Shown here piece after piece: positions 11,311-21,324 of a stretch of 64,000 nucleotides of DNA. The stretch is from NCBI RefSeq assembly GCF_000422825.1, contig NZ_KE383929.1, forward strand, positions 124,001 to 188,000, in the 5' to 3' direction. Numbering within the stretch: position 1 is the first letter of the stretch; every line of letters begins with the position of its first letter. Position numbers and translations under genes: made by a program. A model generated the notes under the pieces. The model was given only the letters and a program-made list of their open reading frames with translations, was not told where the DNA came from and ran no database searches. The DNA comes from Nocardioides insulae DSM 17944 (lineage in GTDB: Bacteria; Actinomycetota; Actinomycetes; Propionibacteriales; Nocardioidaceae).

Positions 11311-11584
11311 CAGCGGGCTTCTCCTGGGTGAGTACGGATCCGGGTCGTACCACGAGGGCGGGCGTGGCCTTCGGGACGCAGAGCACTGGGGCGACAGCGA
11401 TGACCGGTCCGGCCGGCAGCACCCACGATGCGCAGTGTAGGGAGGAGATCCATGGGTCCTCGGAGGAGGTCCGCCCGGCTGTGGGCATCGCCGACCCGCG
11501 AGGTCACGCGGTCGCGCCGTGACCTGATCCCGACCGTCGCGAAGCGGATGGGGCGGCTGCCCGACGGCGGGGGCCGACCGAAGG

Positions 11585-14065
<2,481 letters not shown>

Positions 14066-14071
14066 GCGGTC

Positions 14072-14077
14072 AGCGTA
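14072..14077 (-). promoter_or_regulatory. -10 box of leaderless pepN promoter
   Basis: TACGCT on the minus strand, then GACCGC, then GTG 14065. The spacing supports a leaderless transcript and fixes the pepN start. Confidence 0.55.
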
Positions 14078-14227
14078 GGCGGCCGTCCCAGCGAGCGGAG
14101 TGTGCCCGGGCCGAGGTCACCGAGCCGGGTGAAGGCCCCCGAGCGACTCGGCCGGCCGGGGCGTCGCTCGGCGAGGTTTCACCCGTCGGCCGGTGACATC
14201 GGGCCCGGACGGTGCCACCGTTGGTGG

Positions 14228-15595
14228 ATGGGTCGGCAGATCGAGGCTGACTACCTCGTCGTGGGGGCGGGGGCCGCCGGGATGGCCTTCACCGACGCGC
14301 TGATCGACCATGCCGACGTCCGGGTGGCGATGGTGGACCGGCGACACGCGGCCGGCGGCCACTGGCTCGCGGCGTACCCGTTCGTGCGGCTGCACCAGGC
14401 CTCCGCCTTCTACGGGGTCGCCTCCACCCTGTTGGGCGAGGGCCGGGTGCAGCGGGTCGGCCCGGAGACCGGGCTGCACGAGCGCGCGGCCGGAGCGGAG
14501 ATCTGTGCCTACTACGGCCGGGTGCTCGACCGGATGGTCGGGGCGGGCCGGGTGGAGTTCCTGCCCAATTGCGAGTTCGACGGTGAGCACACGGTGGTCT
14601 CGCTCGTCTCCGGGGATCGGCTCGAGGTGCCCGAGAGCTGCCGGATCGTCGATGCCCGGTATCTCGCGCCGAGCGTGCCGGCCGAGAAGCCGCCTCCGTT
14701 CAAGGTCTCCGAGGACGCGTGTGTGGTGCCGGTCAACGAGCTCGCCCGTCTCACCCGGGCACCCAGCGCCTACGTGGTGGTCGGCTCGGGCAAGACCGCG
14801 ACGGACGCCTGCGTCTGGCTGCTCGCCCGGGGGGTCGACCCCGACGCGGTCACCTGGGTGCGCCCACGCGAACCGTGGATGCTGAACCGTGCCCGCGTCC
14901 AACCGGATCCGGCCGTCTTCCTCGGCATGGTCGGCGACATCATGGCGGCGGCGACCGATGCGGGCTCGATGGAGGAGTTGTTCGGCCGGCTGGAGGATGC
15001 GGGCATCATGCTCCGCATCGACCGCGGCGTGCCGGCGACGATGGCCAAGACGCCCACTCTGGCGATCTGGGAGGTCGATCGGTTGCGCACCGTGGAGAAC
15101 GTCGTCCGCCGAGGACATCTCACGGCTGTCTCACCGGGCAGGCTCACCTTCCCCGACGGATCGATCAGTGTGGCCAGGGACGCAATGGTGGTGCACTGCG
15201 CGGCGGACGGCCTGAAGTACCCACCGCTGGTCCCGGTCTGGCGCCCTCGGGCGATCACGCTCCAGCCGATCCGGGCGGGGTTCCCGTGCTTCGGAGCGGC
15301 ACTGATCGGGTACGTCGAGGCGACCCGCGCCGGGGACGCCGAGAAGAACCGGCTCTGCCCGCCGTCGGTCTACGCCGGCTCGCTGGCGCAGTGGGCGGCC
15401 ATGACCGTGATGGGGGCCCGGGCCTCCGCGTCGTTCCTGGCCGAGCCGGACATCAAGGAGTGGGCTGACACGGTCGCCCTCAACCCGGCGCGGATCCCAC
15501 CGGGCCACCCCGCCTCCCCGGCCCTGGACGCCGCCCGAGAGCGGGTGGCCGCGCACAGCGCCGGCGGGCTCGCCCGGCTGGCCACCTTCATGTGA
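14228..15595 (+). CDS. FAD/NAD(P)-binding oxidoreductase
   Basis: A 455-residue flavoprotein. The N-terminus has the dinucleotide-binding fold YLVVGAGAAGMAFTDALI followed by the acidic end of beta-2 (VRVAMVDRR), typical of FAD binding. A second Rossmann segment, APSAYVVVGSGKTATDACVWL near residue 180, probably binds NAD(P)H, as in flavin monooxygenases and related reductases. Residues HWLAAYPFVRLHQASAFYGV resemble a set of uncharacterised actinobacterial and proteobacterial proteins annotated only as NAD(P)-binding. The ATG at 14228 starts directly before the FAD motif. It is divergent from pepN and convergent with the cyclophilin gene, so it is probably a single-gene unit. The substrate is unknown. 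Confidence 0.78.
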   Translation: MGRQIEADYLVVGAGAAGMAFTDALIDHADVRVAMVDRRHAAGGHWLAAYPFVRLHQASAFYGVASTLLGEGRVQRVGPETGLHERAAGAEICAYYGRVLDRMVGAGRVEFLPNCEFDGEHTVVSLVSGDRLEVPESCRIVDARYLAPSVPAEKPPPFKVSEDACVVPVNELARLTRAPSAYVVVGSGKTATDACVWLLARGVDPDAVTWVRPREPWMLNRARVQPDPAVFLGMVGDIMAAATDAGSMEELFGRLEDAGIMLRIDRGVPATMAKTPTLAIWEVDRLRTVENVVRRGHLTAVSPGRLTFPDGSISVARDAMVVHCAADGLKYPPLVPVWRPRAITLQPIRAGFPCFGAALIGYVEATRAGDAEKNRLCPPSVYAGSLAQWAAMTVMGARASASFLAEPDIKEWADTVALNPARIPPGHPASPALDAARERVAAHSAGGLARLATFM

Positions 15596-15613
15596 CCCAC
15601 CGACGCCGGTTCA

Positions 15614-15629
15614 CCCCGGGACGCCGGGG
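15614..15629 (+). terminator. Weak hairpin between convergent genes
   Basis: CCCCGG / CCGGGG with a GACG loop, 18 bases after the oxidoreductase stop. Short stem, so only tentative. Confidence 0.3.
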
Positions 15630-15651
15630 ACAGCCGGGGATCGACCTGGGA

Positions 15652-16338
15652 TCAGTCGACGGTGACCCCGGTGATCTCGACGGGGGTGTTGGGCGCACCG
15701 TCGCCCTGGCCGTTGGCGTCGTCGACGCCGTCCTGGGCGACCTTCTCGATCGCCGCCTGGCCGGCCTTGTCGAGGGTGCCGAAGACGGTGTAGTCGGGGC
15801 TGAGCTGGGTGTCGCCGTAGACCAGGAAGAACTGGGAGCCGTTGGTGTCCGGGCCGGCGTTGGCCATCGCGACCGTGCCGGCGGGGTAGGTCTCCTTGCC
15901 GGTCAGCTCGTCGGCGAAGGAGTAGCCGGGGCCACCCGCGCCGGTCCCGGTCGGGTCGCCGCACTGGAGCACCTCGAACCCGTCGAGCACGGTCATCCGG
16001 TGGCAGGTCGTGTCGTCGTAGAAGCCCTGCTCGGCGAGGGAGAGGAAGGAGTTGACCGTGCACGGCGCAGCGGCCGCGTCGAGGGTCAGGCCGAGGTCGC
16101 CCGCGCTGGTCTGGACCGTGACCTCGACGGTGCCGTCCTCGGAGGCGGTCGCCTCGGGCAGATCGACGTCCGCGGCCGCCTCGCCGCCCTCGACGTACTC
16201 GCAGCTCACGCCCCCGGCCTGGGACTCGGTCTGGGAAGCCGAGTCGGAGGCAGTGGTGGGCTCGGAGTCGTCACCGCAGGCGGCGAGCACCCCGACGGCG
16301 AGCAGGAGTACGGCGGCACGAGCGGATCGCTTCAGCAT
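15652..16338 (-). CDS. Lipoprotein peptidyl-prolyl cis-trans isomerase (cyclophilin type)
   Basis: The 228-residue product begins with a lipoprotein signal: MLKRSARAAVLLLAVGVLAAC, a lipobox LAAC whose cysteine (about residue 21) would be lipidated, then a Ser/Thr/Asp-rich linker. The rest is a cyclophilin domain starting near residue 70, with recognisable blocks AAPCTVNSFLSLAEQGFYDDT, CHRMT, GTGAGGPGYSFADE, GTVAMANAGPDTNGSQFFLVY and TVFGTLDKAGQ. It should help fold exported proteins on the outside of the membrane. The start is set at ATG 16338, 7 nt after TATCCT, which places the signal peptide at the N-terminus; an upstream GTG would add eight unsupported residues. Confidence 0.92.
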   Translation of the reverse strand: MLKRSARAAVLLLAVGVLAACGDDSEPTTASDSASQTESQAGGVSCEYVEGGEAAADVDLPEATASEDGTVEVTVQTSAGDLGLTLDAAAAPCTVNSFLSLAEQGFYDDTTCHRMTVLDGFEVLQCGDPTGTGAGGPGYSFADELTGKETYPAGTVAMANAGPDTNGSQFFLVYGDTQLSPDYTVFGTLDKAGQAAIEKVAQDGVDDANGQGDGAPNTPVEITGVTVD

Positions 16339-16345
16339 GGGCGCA

Positions 16346-16351
16346 AGGATA
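16346..16351 (-). promoter_or_regulatory. -10 box of leaderless cyclophilin promoter
   Basis: TATCCT on the minus strand, a 7-nt spacer and ATG 16338; it lies just inside the window between this gene and the aldo/keto reductase stop at 16359. Confidence 0.5.
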
Positions 16352-16358
16352 GAGACGC

Positions 16359-17198
16359 TCACATCTCCTCGTGGGTGTCGGGGTCGCCCCCGAACAGCCG
16401 GCCGTCGGCTCGGGCGAGTGCCGAGATCGCCTCGACCTCGGCCTCACTGAGGGCGAAGCCGAAGACGTCCAGATTGAGCCGCTGCCGCTCGGGGGCTGCC
16501 GACTTCGGGATGGGCACCGCACCGAGCTGTAGCTGCCAGCGCAGGATCACCTGGGCGGGGGTGACCCCGTGGGCCTCGGCAGCGGCCGCGACCGGTGGTT
16601 CGGAGAACGGCGCCTGCCGCTTGCCCAGCGGACTCCACGACTCGGTCTGGATGCCGAGGGATCGGTTCACAGCGCGCATCTCGGCCTGGGGGAAGTAGGG
16701 GTGCAGCTCGAGCTGGTTCACCGCGGGGGTCACCCCGGTCTCCTCGATGATGCGGTGCAGCTGGGACGCGGTGAAGTTGGAGACGCCGATCGAGCGCACC
16801 AGCCCCTCCTCCTGGAGGTGGACCAGCGCACGCCAGGCCTCGGCGTACCTGTCGTGCCGGGGGTTGGGCCAGTGGATCAGGTGGAGGTCGATCTGGTCGA
16901 TGCCGAGCCGCTCGAGCGACCCGAGGGAGCTGCGGACGGCGTCGTCGAAGCCGTGGTGCCGACCGGGCAGCTTGGTGCAGACGGTGAGCTCCTCGCGGGG
17001 TACGCCGGAGCGGCGGATCGCCTCGCCGACCTCGGCCTCGTTGCCGTAGTTGACCGCGGTGTCGAGCAGCCGGTAGCCGACCTCGATGGCGCTGAGGATC
17101 GCCGCCGTACCCTCCTCACCGGTCAGCGGGTAGGTGCCGAACCCGATCGGGGGGAGGGTGGAACCGTCGTTGAGGGCGAGCGGTAGCGCGTCGGTCAT
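16359..17198 (-). CDS. Aldo/keto reductase
   Basis: A 279-residue NADPH-dependent reductase with the AKR (beta/alpha)8 barrel. The catalytic tetrad is present: Asp and Tyr in LLDTAVNYGNEAEVG, Lys in VCTKLPGRHHG, and His in DLHLIHWPNP. The C-terminal cofactor segment GAVPIPKSAAPERQRLNLDVF is typical. It resembles the 2,5-diketo-D-gluconate reductase/YvgN group, which acts on small aldehydes and ketones; the true substrate is not known. The start is ATG 17198, where the family N-terminus (ALPLALNDGSTLPPIGFGTY) begins and a TACGGT box lies 7 nt upstream. The stop is 20 bases before the cyclophilin start. Confidence 0.93.
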   Translation of the reverse strand: MTDALPLALNDGSTLPPIGFGTYPLTGEEGTAAILSAIEVGYRLLDTAVNYGNEAEVGEAIRRSGVPREELTVCTKLPGRHHGFDDAVRSSLGSLERLGIDQIDLHLIHWPNPRHDRYAEAWRALVHLQEEGLVRSIGVSNFTASQLHRIIEETGVTPAVNQLELHPYFPQAEMRAVNRSLGIQTESWSPLGKRQAPFSEPPVAAAAEAHGVTPAQVILRWQLQLGAVPIPKSAAPERQRLNLDVFGFALSEAEVEAISALARADGRLFGGDPDTHEEM

Positions 17199-17205
17199 AC
17201 CCCTC

Positions 17206-17211
17206 ACCGTA
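17206..17211 (-). promoter_or_regulatory. -10 box of aldo/keto reductase promoter
   Basis: TACGGT on the minus strand, then GAGGGGT, then ATG 17198. Leaderless start is likely, but GAGGGG may act as a Shine-Dalgarno. Confidence 0.45.
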
Positions 17212-17227
17212 GAGGCCGGACACGAGC

Positions 17228-17260
17228 GCGCGCCCGCCCCCGGGTCGGGGACGGGCGCGC
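17228..17260 (-). terminator. Terminator after SHOCT gene
   Basis: GCGCGCCCG / CGGGCGCGC (9 bp), one mismatch, then CCCCG / CGGGG with a 3-nt loop. It lies 35 bases after the SHOCT gene stop on the minus strand. Confidence 0.65.
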
Positions 17261-17295
17261 GGGTCGGCGGTGCCGACAACGCCGGTGCCGGTGGC

Positions 17296-17697
17296 TCAGC
17301 CGAGCAGCTTGGCCTTCGCCGCGGCGAACTCGGCGTCATTGAGCAGCCCCTGGCTCTTCAGGTCGGCCAGCTTGCTCAGCTGGGCCATCAGGTCGTCGCC
17401 ACCGCCGGCGGGGGCCGCGACGGCCGGGGCCTGCTTGGCGGCCTGGAGCTGGTCGAGCTGGGCCTGCATGGCCACCATCTCGGCCTGGGCCTGCTGAGCC
17501 TGCTGGGCCTGGTACTGCGCCTGTTGCTGGGCGTGGTACTCCGCCTGCTGGGCCGCCTCCTGCTCGGCGGCCTTGTTCGCCCAGCGGTTCTGCTGTCGAC
17601 GGGCGACGCCACCACTCACCGCGGTGGCGGTCCCGGAGATGACGGCGGTGCGGGCCATGGTGCCGATCAGGCCGGGGCGTCCTACGCGACCAATCAT
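17296..17697 (-). CDS. SHOCT-domain protein
   Basis: A 133-residue protein with a short N-terminal segment that may associate with the membrane (MIGRVGRPGLIGTMARTAVI), a Gln/Ala-rich helical middle (about residues 40-85, likely coiled coil) and a C-terminal SHOCT motif: DDLMAQLSKLADLKSQGLL followed by NDAEFAAAKAKLLG. SHOCT is a short C-terminal oligomerisation-like domain found on many unrelated proteins. Similar Gln-rich SHOCT proteins sit next to DUF6325 genes in actinobacteria, as here (the DUF6325 gene ends 94 bases upstream). AGGAGAAG precedes the ATG. Function unknown; a stress or membrane-associated role is only a guess. Confidence 0.8.
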   Translation of the reverse strand: MIGRVGRPGLIGTMARTAVISGTATAVSGGVARRQQNRWANKAAEQEAAQQAEYHAQQQAQYQAQQAQQAQAEMVAMQAQLDQLQAAKQAPAVAAPAGGGDDLMAQLSKLADLKSQGLLNDAEFAAAKAKLLG

Positions 17698-17758
17698 GAG
17701 ACTTCTCCTCGATTTCGGACTCGGATGCCGGCGGACTCGGCGCCGGCGGGGTGTGCGG

Positions 17759-17776
17759 GCTGCCCGGACGGGCAGC
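17759..17776 (-). terminator. Hairpin between DUF6325 and SHOCT genes
   Basis: GCTGCCC / GGGCAGC with a 4-nt loop, 16 bases after the DUF6325 stop on the minus strand. It may attenuate readthrough into the SHOCT gene. Confidence 0.4.
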
Positions 17777-17791
17777 GGGGGTGGGTCGGGC

Positions 17792-18223
17792 TCAGCTCTC
17801 GGCCAGGGTGGCCATCAGCTCCTCGACGACGGGACCGGGCACGCGCAGGTCGGCCATCAGCTCGCCGCCGGAGGCGAAGATGGCGTCGCGCAGCGGCTTC
17901 ATCCAGGTGTGCTCGAAGACCAGGATCGCCGCGGAACTGTTGGGCTCGAGGGCGCCGGCGAGCTCCTCGACGTCCTCATCCGAGACCAGCCCTTCGACCC
18001 GGTCGAGGAGAGCGGCGAGGCGCCCGGCGTCGCCGTCACCTCCGTCGACCTCGTCGAGTTCGACGAAGGTGACGGGGCCGTCCTGATCACGGGTGGCGAG
18101 GACTCCGTCGATGACGGTGATCGTGCCGCTGGAGGTGAGGCGCTCCAGTTCGGGGATGATCTCGCCGGTGAACCGGTTGCCGGGGAACGCGATGGACACG
18201 ACTTCGATGGGGCCGAGGCTCAT
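17792..18223 (-). CDS. DUF6325 family protein
   Basis: A 143-residue acidic protein with the N-terminal block GPIEVVSIAFPGNRFTGEIIPEL and the C-terminal block SAAILVFEHTWMKPLRDAI that mark this uncharacterised family. It has no signal peptide or membrane span and is probably cytosolic. The ATG at 18223 is 6 nt downstream of TAGGGT, giving a leaderless start. It precedes a SHOCT-domain gene in the same direction, a pairing common in actinobacteria, suggesting the two work together. No enzymatic residues can be recognised. Confidence 0.82.
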   Translation of the reverse strand: MSLGPIEVVSIAFPGNRFTGEIIPELERLTSSGTITVIDGVLATRDQDGPVTFVELDEVDGGDGDAGRLAALLDRVEGLVSDEDVEELAGALEPNSSAAILVFEHTWMKPLRDAIFASGGELMADLRVPGPVVEELMATLAES

Positions 18224-18229
18224 GACCCG

Positions 18230-18235
18230 ACCCTA
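18230..18235 (-). promoter_or_regulatory. -10 box of leaderless DUF6325 promoter
   Basis: TAGGGT on the minus strand, six nucleotides (CGGGTC), then ATG 18223. Confidence 0.55.
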
Positions 18236-18294
18236 GCGCCGCCGGTGGTGGAACGGCTGAGATATCGCTGAGGTGGTGCTCTGAGATCCCGGAT

Positions 18295-18316
18295 CCGGCC
18301 CACCCAGGCGGGCCGG
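18295..18316 (-). terminator. Hairpin after PucR-type regulator
   Basis: CCGGCCC / GGGCCGG with an 8-nt loop directly after the regulator stop at 18318 on the minus strand. Confidence 0.45.
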
Positions 18317-18317
18317 G

Positions 18318-19556
18318 TCAGCGGTCCTCGTCGACGGGCGGGCCGAAGAGCGCCACGTGTCTCAGGGCCAGTTCGACGTACGCCGCCCGCTCGGTCAGCG
18401 GGTGGCCGAGCAGCTCCTCGGCCTTGCCGAGCCGGTACCGGACGGTGTTCTTGTGCACGAAGAGCTCCTCGGCCACGGCCTCGACCTGCCGATGGGTGAG
18501 GAAGGCCAGGATGGTCTGCCGGACCTGGGCGAGGTTCTTGTCGGCACCGCAGAGCGGACCCACCTCGCGCAGCACCATCCGCTCGACGAGGTCGCGGTTG
18601 CCGTCGACCAGGCAGAGCAGCTCCACGTCGCGGTAGCCGAGGACCGGCGGCGCGAGCAGGGCCGAACTGGAGAGCCGGTGGGCGGCGCGGGCCTCCTGGT
18701 GGGACCTTCGGAACCCGACCGGCCCGCGGTGGGGGAGGCCGAGGCTCAGCCGGGCGCCGGCATCGCCGAGGCGTTGCCCGAGACCGCCGGCAGCCGAGAG
18801 GTCCGGTGAGGTGGGGGTGGCCAGCCAGCCCCACCGGTCGCGATGCCCGGCCGCGTGCACGAGCGGTGGGGGAGCGCCGACGACGCGGGCGAGCTCCTGC
18901 GCCAGGGCGTCCAGGTCCCGTTCCTGGACGGGACCCTCGGCCTGCCACAGCACGAAGCCGGTCTGCCAGTGGCGCAGCGCGTGCCCGAGGTCCCCGGAGA
19001 GCTCCTCGGTGGCCGTCATGGTGCCCTGCAGCAGCCCGTCGACCAGAGCCGCCCGCCTGGCCAGGGCGCCCTGCACCTGCGCCCGGCGTTCTTCGTAGAA
19101 CGTCTCGATGAGCTGCTCGATGGTGTCGTCGATCCAGTGACCGGCCCGGCTCCAGAGGTGGACCAGCGCCTCGTCCCGGCCGGGGCGGGGGAGCGGCGGT
19201 TCCTGGGTGACCTCCGAGAGGTAGGTCAGCACGAACTGGTGGGCGGCCCGGTAGATCTTGAGCAGGATCCCCAGATCCATGCCCCGCCGGGCCAGTGAGC
19301 GGGCGAGGTTGCCCGCCGGCAGCGGCAGCTGGTGGCGGTAGTCCTCGGTCCGGACCATCTCCAAGAACGCGCGCCACTGGGACCTGGTGCTGAGGTAGAG
19401 GTCGTGGGTGAGCATCGGGTCCTCGGCCAGCTGCGGGATCTGGTCGAGGATGCCGTCGTTGACATGCCGGACGAACCGCTCCACGGCCTCGTCGCGCATG
19501 GCGGCCCCTGCGAACTCCTGGACCCAGGCCTGAAGATCGTGGGTCTGCTCGGGCAT
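18318..19556 (-). CDS. PucR/CdaR-type transcriptional regulator
   Basis: A 412-residue regulator. The C-terminus holds the PucR-type helix-turn-helix, with the diagnostic FLTHRQVEAVAEELFVHKNTV and YRLGKAEELLGHPL. The long N-terminal half (about residues 1-180) is helical and resembles the RsbRD-like sensor region seen in many actinobacterial PucR proteins, and the middle is a weak GGDEF-like (CdaR) segment. It is transcribed divergently from a GMC oxidoreductase-aldehyde dehydrogenase operon, which is the likely target. ATG 19556 follows AGGAGAG. The 154-bp shared upstream region has two inverted repeats that are candidate binding sites. Confidence 0.88.
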   Translation of the reverse strand: MPEQTHDLQAWVQEFAGAAMRDEAVERFVRHVNDGILDQIPQLAEDPMLTHDLYLSTRSQWRAFLEMVRTEDYRHQLPLPAGNLARSLARRGMDLGILLKIYRAAHQFVLTYLSEVTQEPPLPRPGRDEALVHLWSRAGHWIDDTIEQLIETFYEERRAQVQGALARRAALVDGLLQGTMTATEELSGDLGHALRHWQTGFVLWQAEGPVQERDLDALAQELARVVGAPPPLVHAAGHRDRWGWLATPTSPDLSAAGGLGQRLGDAGARLSLGLPHRGPVGFRRSHQEARAAHRLSSSALLAPPVLGYRDVELLCLVDGNRDLVERMVLREVGPLCGADKNLAQVRQTILAFLTHRQVEAVAEELFVHKNTVRYRLGKAEELLGHPLTERAAYVELALRHVALFGPPVDEDR

Positions 19557-19573
19557 GGGCCTCTCCTCGGTCT

Positions 19574-19611
19574 GTGGCGTACGCCACCTCGGATTGTTCC
19601 TCGGCACAATC
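19574..19611. promoter_or_regulatory. Two inverted repeats in divergent control region, candidate operators
   Basis: GTGGCGTACGCCAC (19574-19587) is a perfect 14-bp palindrome; four bases later GATTGT-N8-ACAATC (19592-19611) is a perfect 6-bp inverted repeat. Both lie between the PucR-type regulator and the GMC oxidoreductase gene. Binding is inferred. Confidence 0.45.
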
Positions 19612-19710
19612 GCGGGGTCCAACGCTGGATCCTCGGCCCAAGAGTCCGAGTGTGATGCATGGCACGCTCTGCTGCGACCCAACCGCAGGTGGAAGGAACC
19701 GAGCACAGCG

Positions 19711-21324
19711 ATGGCGAGCACGAAGGCCGGGCAGGGCGCCCGCGCAGCACAGCGCACCTACGACTACATCGTGGTGGGAGCCGGATCCGCCGGTGCGGTC
19801 GTGGCCGCGCGTCTCTCCGAGGACGCCGGTACGTCGGTCCTGCTCGTGGAGGCCGGCGGCTCGCACAAGCACCTCAGCGTGCAGGTGCCGGCGGCGTTCT
19901 CCAAGCAGTTCAAGACCGAGCGCGATTGGAACGTGCTCACCGAGCCCGAGCCGCACCTCGGCGGCCGCCGGATCTACCACCCCCGGGCGAAGATGCTGGG
20001 TGGGTGCAGCGGCATGAACGCGATGATCTACATCCGCGGGAACAAGGCCGACTACGACGGCTGGGCCAAGTCCGGTGCGACCGGCTGGTCCTACGACGAG
20101 GTGCTGCCGTACTTCAAGCGCTCCGAGAACAACTCCCGTGGCGCCGACCGGTTCCACGGTGACCAGGGGCCTCAGCACATCCAGGACCTCCGCTCACCCA
20201 ACCCGGTGGTTCAGCGCCTGATCGAGGGTGCCGCAGCCACCGGTCTCCAGCGCAATGACGACTTCAACGGCGCCGCGCAGGAGGGCACCGGGTTCTACCA
20301 GGTGACCCACAAGCGCGGGTCCCGCTGGACCACCGCCGACGGATACCTCGCCCCCGCGGCCAAGCGGGCGAACCTGACCGTGCTCACCGAGGCGCACGTG
20401 CACCGGGTCACCCTGAGCGAGGGCCGGGCCACCGGCATCGAGGTGGAGGTCGACGGGGAGATGCACGCCGTGCGGTGCACCCGCGAGGTCGTGCTCTCCG
20501 CCGGTGCCTTCAACACCCCGCAACTCCTCATGCTCTCCGGGATCGGCCCGGCCGAGCACCTGGCCGAGCACGGCATCGAGGCGGTCGTGGACAACCCCCA
20601 TGTGGGGGACCACCTGATGGACCACCCGATGTACCTGGTCAACGCCGAGACCAGCGCCAGCGGCACGCTGGCCGAGGCGGAGTCGCCGAAGCAGCTGGTC
20701 AACTACCTGGCCAGGCGCCGCGGCGTACTCACCTCCAACGTGGGGGAGGGCGGCGCCTTCTTCCACACGCGTGCCGGGCTGGACGCCCCTGACATGCAGC
20801 TCATCTTCGCCCCCGGCTACTTCTGGGAGCACGGCGCCGCCACCCACGACACCCCGGCGATGGGCATCGGCTGCTCCCTGGTCGGCGCCAAGAGCCGCGG
20901 GCAGGTGAGGCTGCGCAGTGCCGACCCGAAGGACCAGGTGGCCGCGACGTTCAACTACTTCGCCGAGCAGGAGGACATGGACGCCATGGTCGCCGCGGTG
21001 GAGAAGGTGCGCGAGATCCTCGCCTCCTCGCCGATGCGCGAGCTGGTCGGCGAGGAGATCCACCCCGGGTCGCAGACGCGGACCCGGGAGGAGCTGGAGG
21101 AGGAGATCCGGCGCGGCGTCGAGCACACCTACCACCCCTCCTGCACCGCCAGGATCGGGAGCGAGGGCGAGGGCGTCGTCGACCCGGAGCTGAGGGTGTA
21201 CGGCGTCACCGGGCTCCGTGTCGCCGACGCGTCGGTCTTCCCGACCGTGACCCACGGCAACACCCATGCTCCCACCGTCCTGGTCGGAGAGAAGGCCGCC
21301 GACCTCATTCGTGCGGCACAGTGA
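19711..21324 (+). CDS. GMC-family FAD-dependent alcohol oxidoreductase
   Basis: A 537-residue GMC oxidoreductase (choline dehydrogenase/alcohol dehydrogenase class) that oxidises an alcohol to an aldehyde with FAD. The FAD fold DYIVVGAGSAGAVVAARLSE lies at residues 18-37. GMC signature 1 is seen at HPRAKMLGGCSGMNAMIYIRG, signature 2 at GAFNTPQLLMLSGIGP. Near the C-terminus are the active-site blocks YHPSCTARIG and THGNTHAPTVLVGEKAADL. The ATG at 19711 follows GGAAGG. The stop overlaps the next gene by GTGA, so the product aldehyde is probably passed to the aldehyde dehydrogenase encoded there. No signal peptide is visible. Substrate (choline, long-chain or polyether alcohol) cannot be decided. 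Confidence 0.93.
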   Translation: MASTKAGQGARAAQRTYDYIVVGAGSAGAVVAARLSEDAGTSVLLVEAGGSHKHLSVQVPAAFSKQFKTERDWNVLTEPEPHLGGRRIYHPRAKMLGGCSGMNAMIYIRGNKADYDGWAKSGATGWSYDEVLPYFKRSENNSRGADRFHGDQGPQHIQDLRSPNPVVQRLIEGAAATGLQRNDDFNGAAQEGTGFYQVTHKRGSRWTTADGYLAPAAKRANLTVLTEAHVHRVTLSEGRATGIEVEVDGEMHAVRCTREVVLSAGAFNTPQLLMLSGIGPAEHLAEHGIEAVVDNPHVGDHLMDHPMYLVNAETSASGTLAEAESPKQLVNYLARRRGVLTSNVGEGGAFFHTRAGLDAPDMQLIFAPGYFWEHGAATHDTPAMGIGCSLVGAKSRGQVRLRSADPKDQVAATFNYFAEQEDMDAMVAAVEKVREILASSPMRELVGEEIHPGSQTRTREELEEEIRRGVEHTYHPSCTARIGSEGEGVVDPELRVYGVTGLRVADASVFPTVTHGNTHAPTVLVGEKAADLIRAAQ

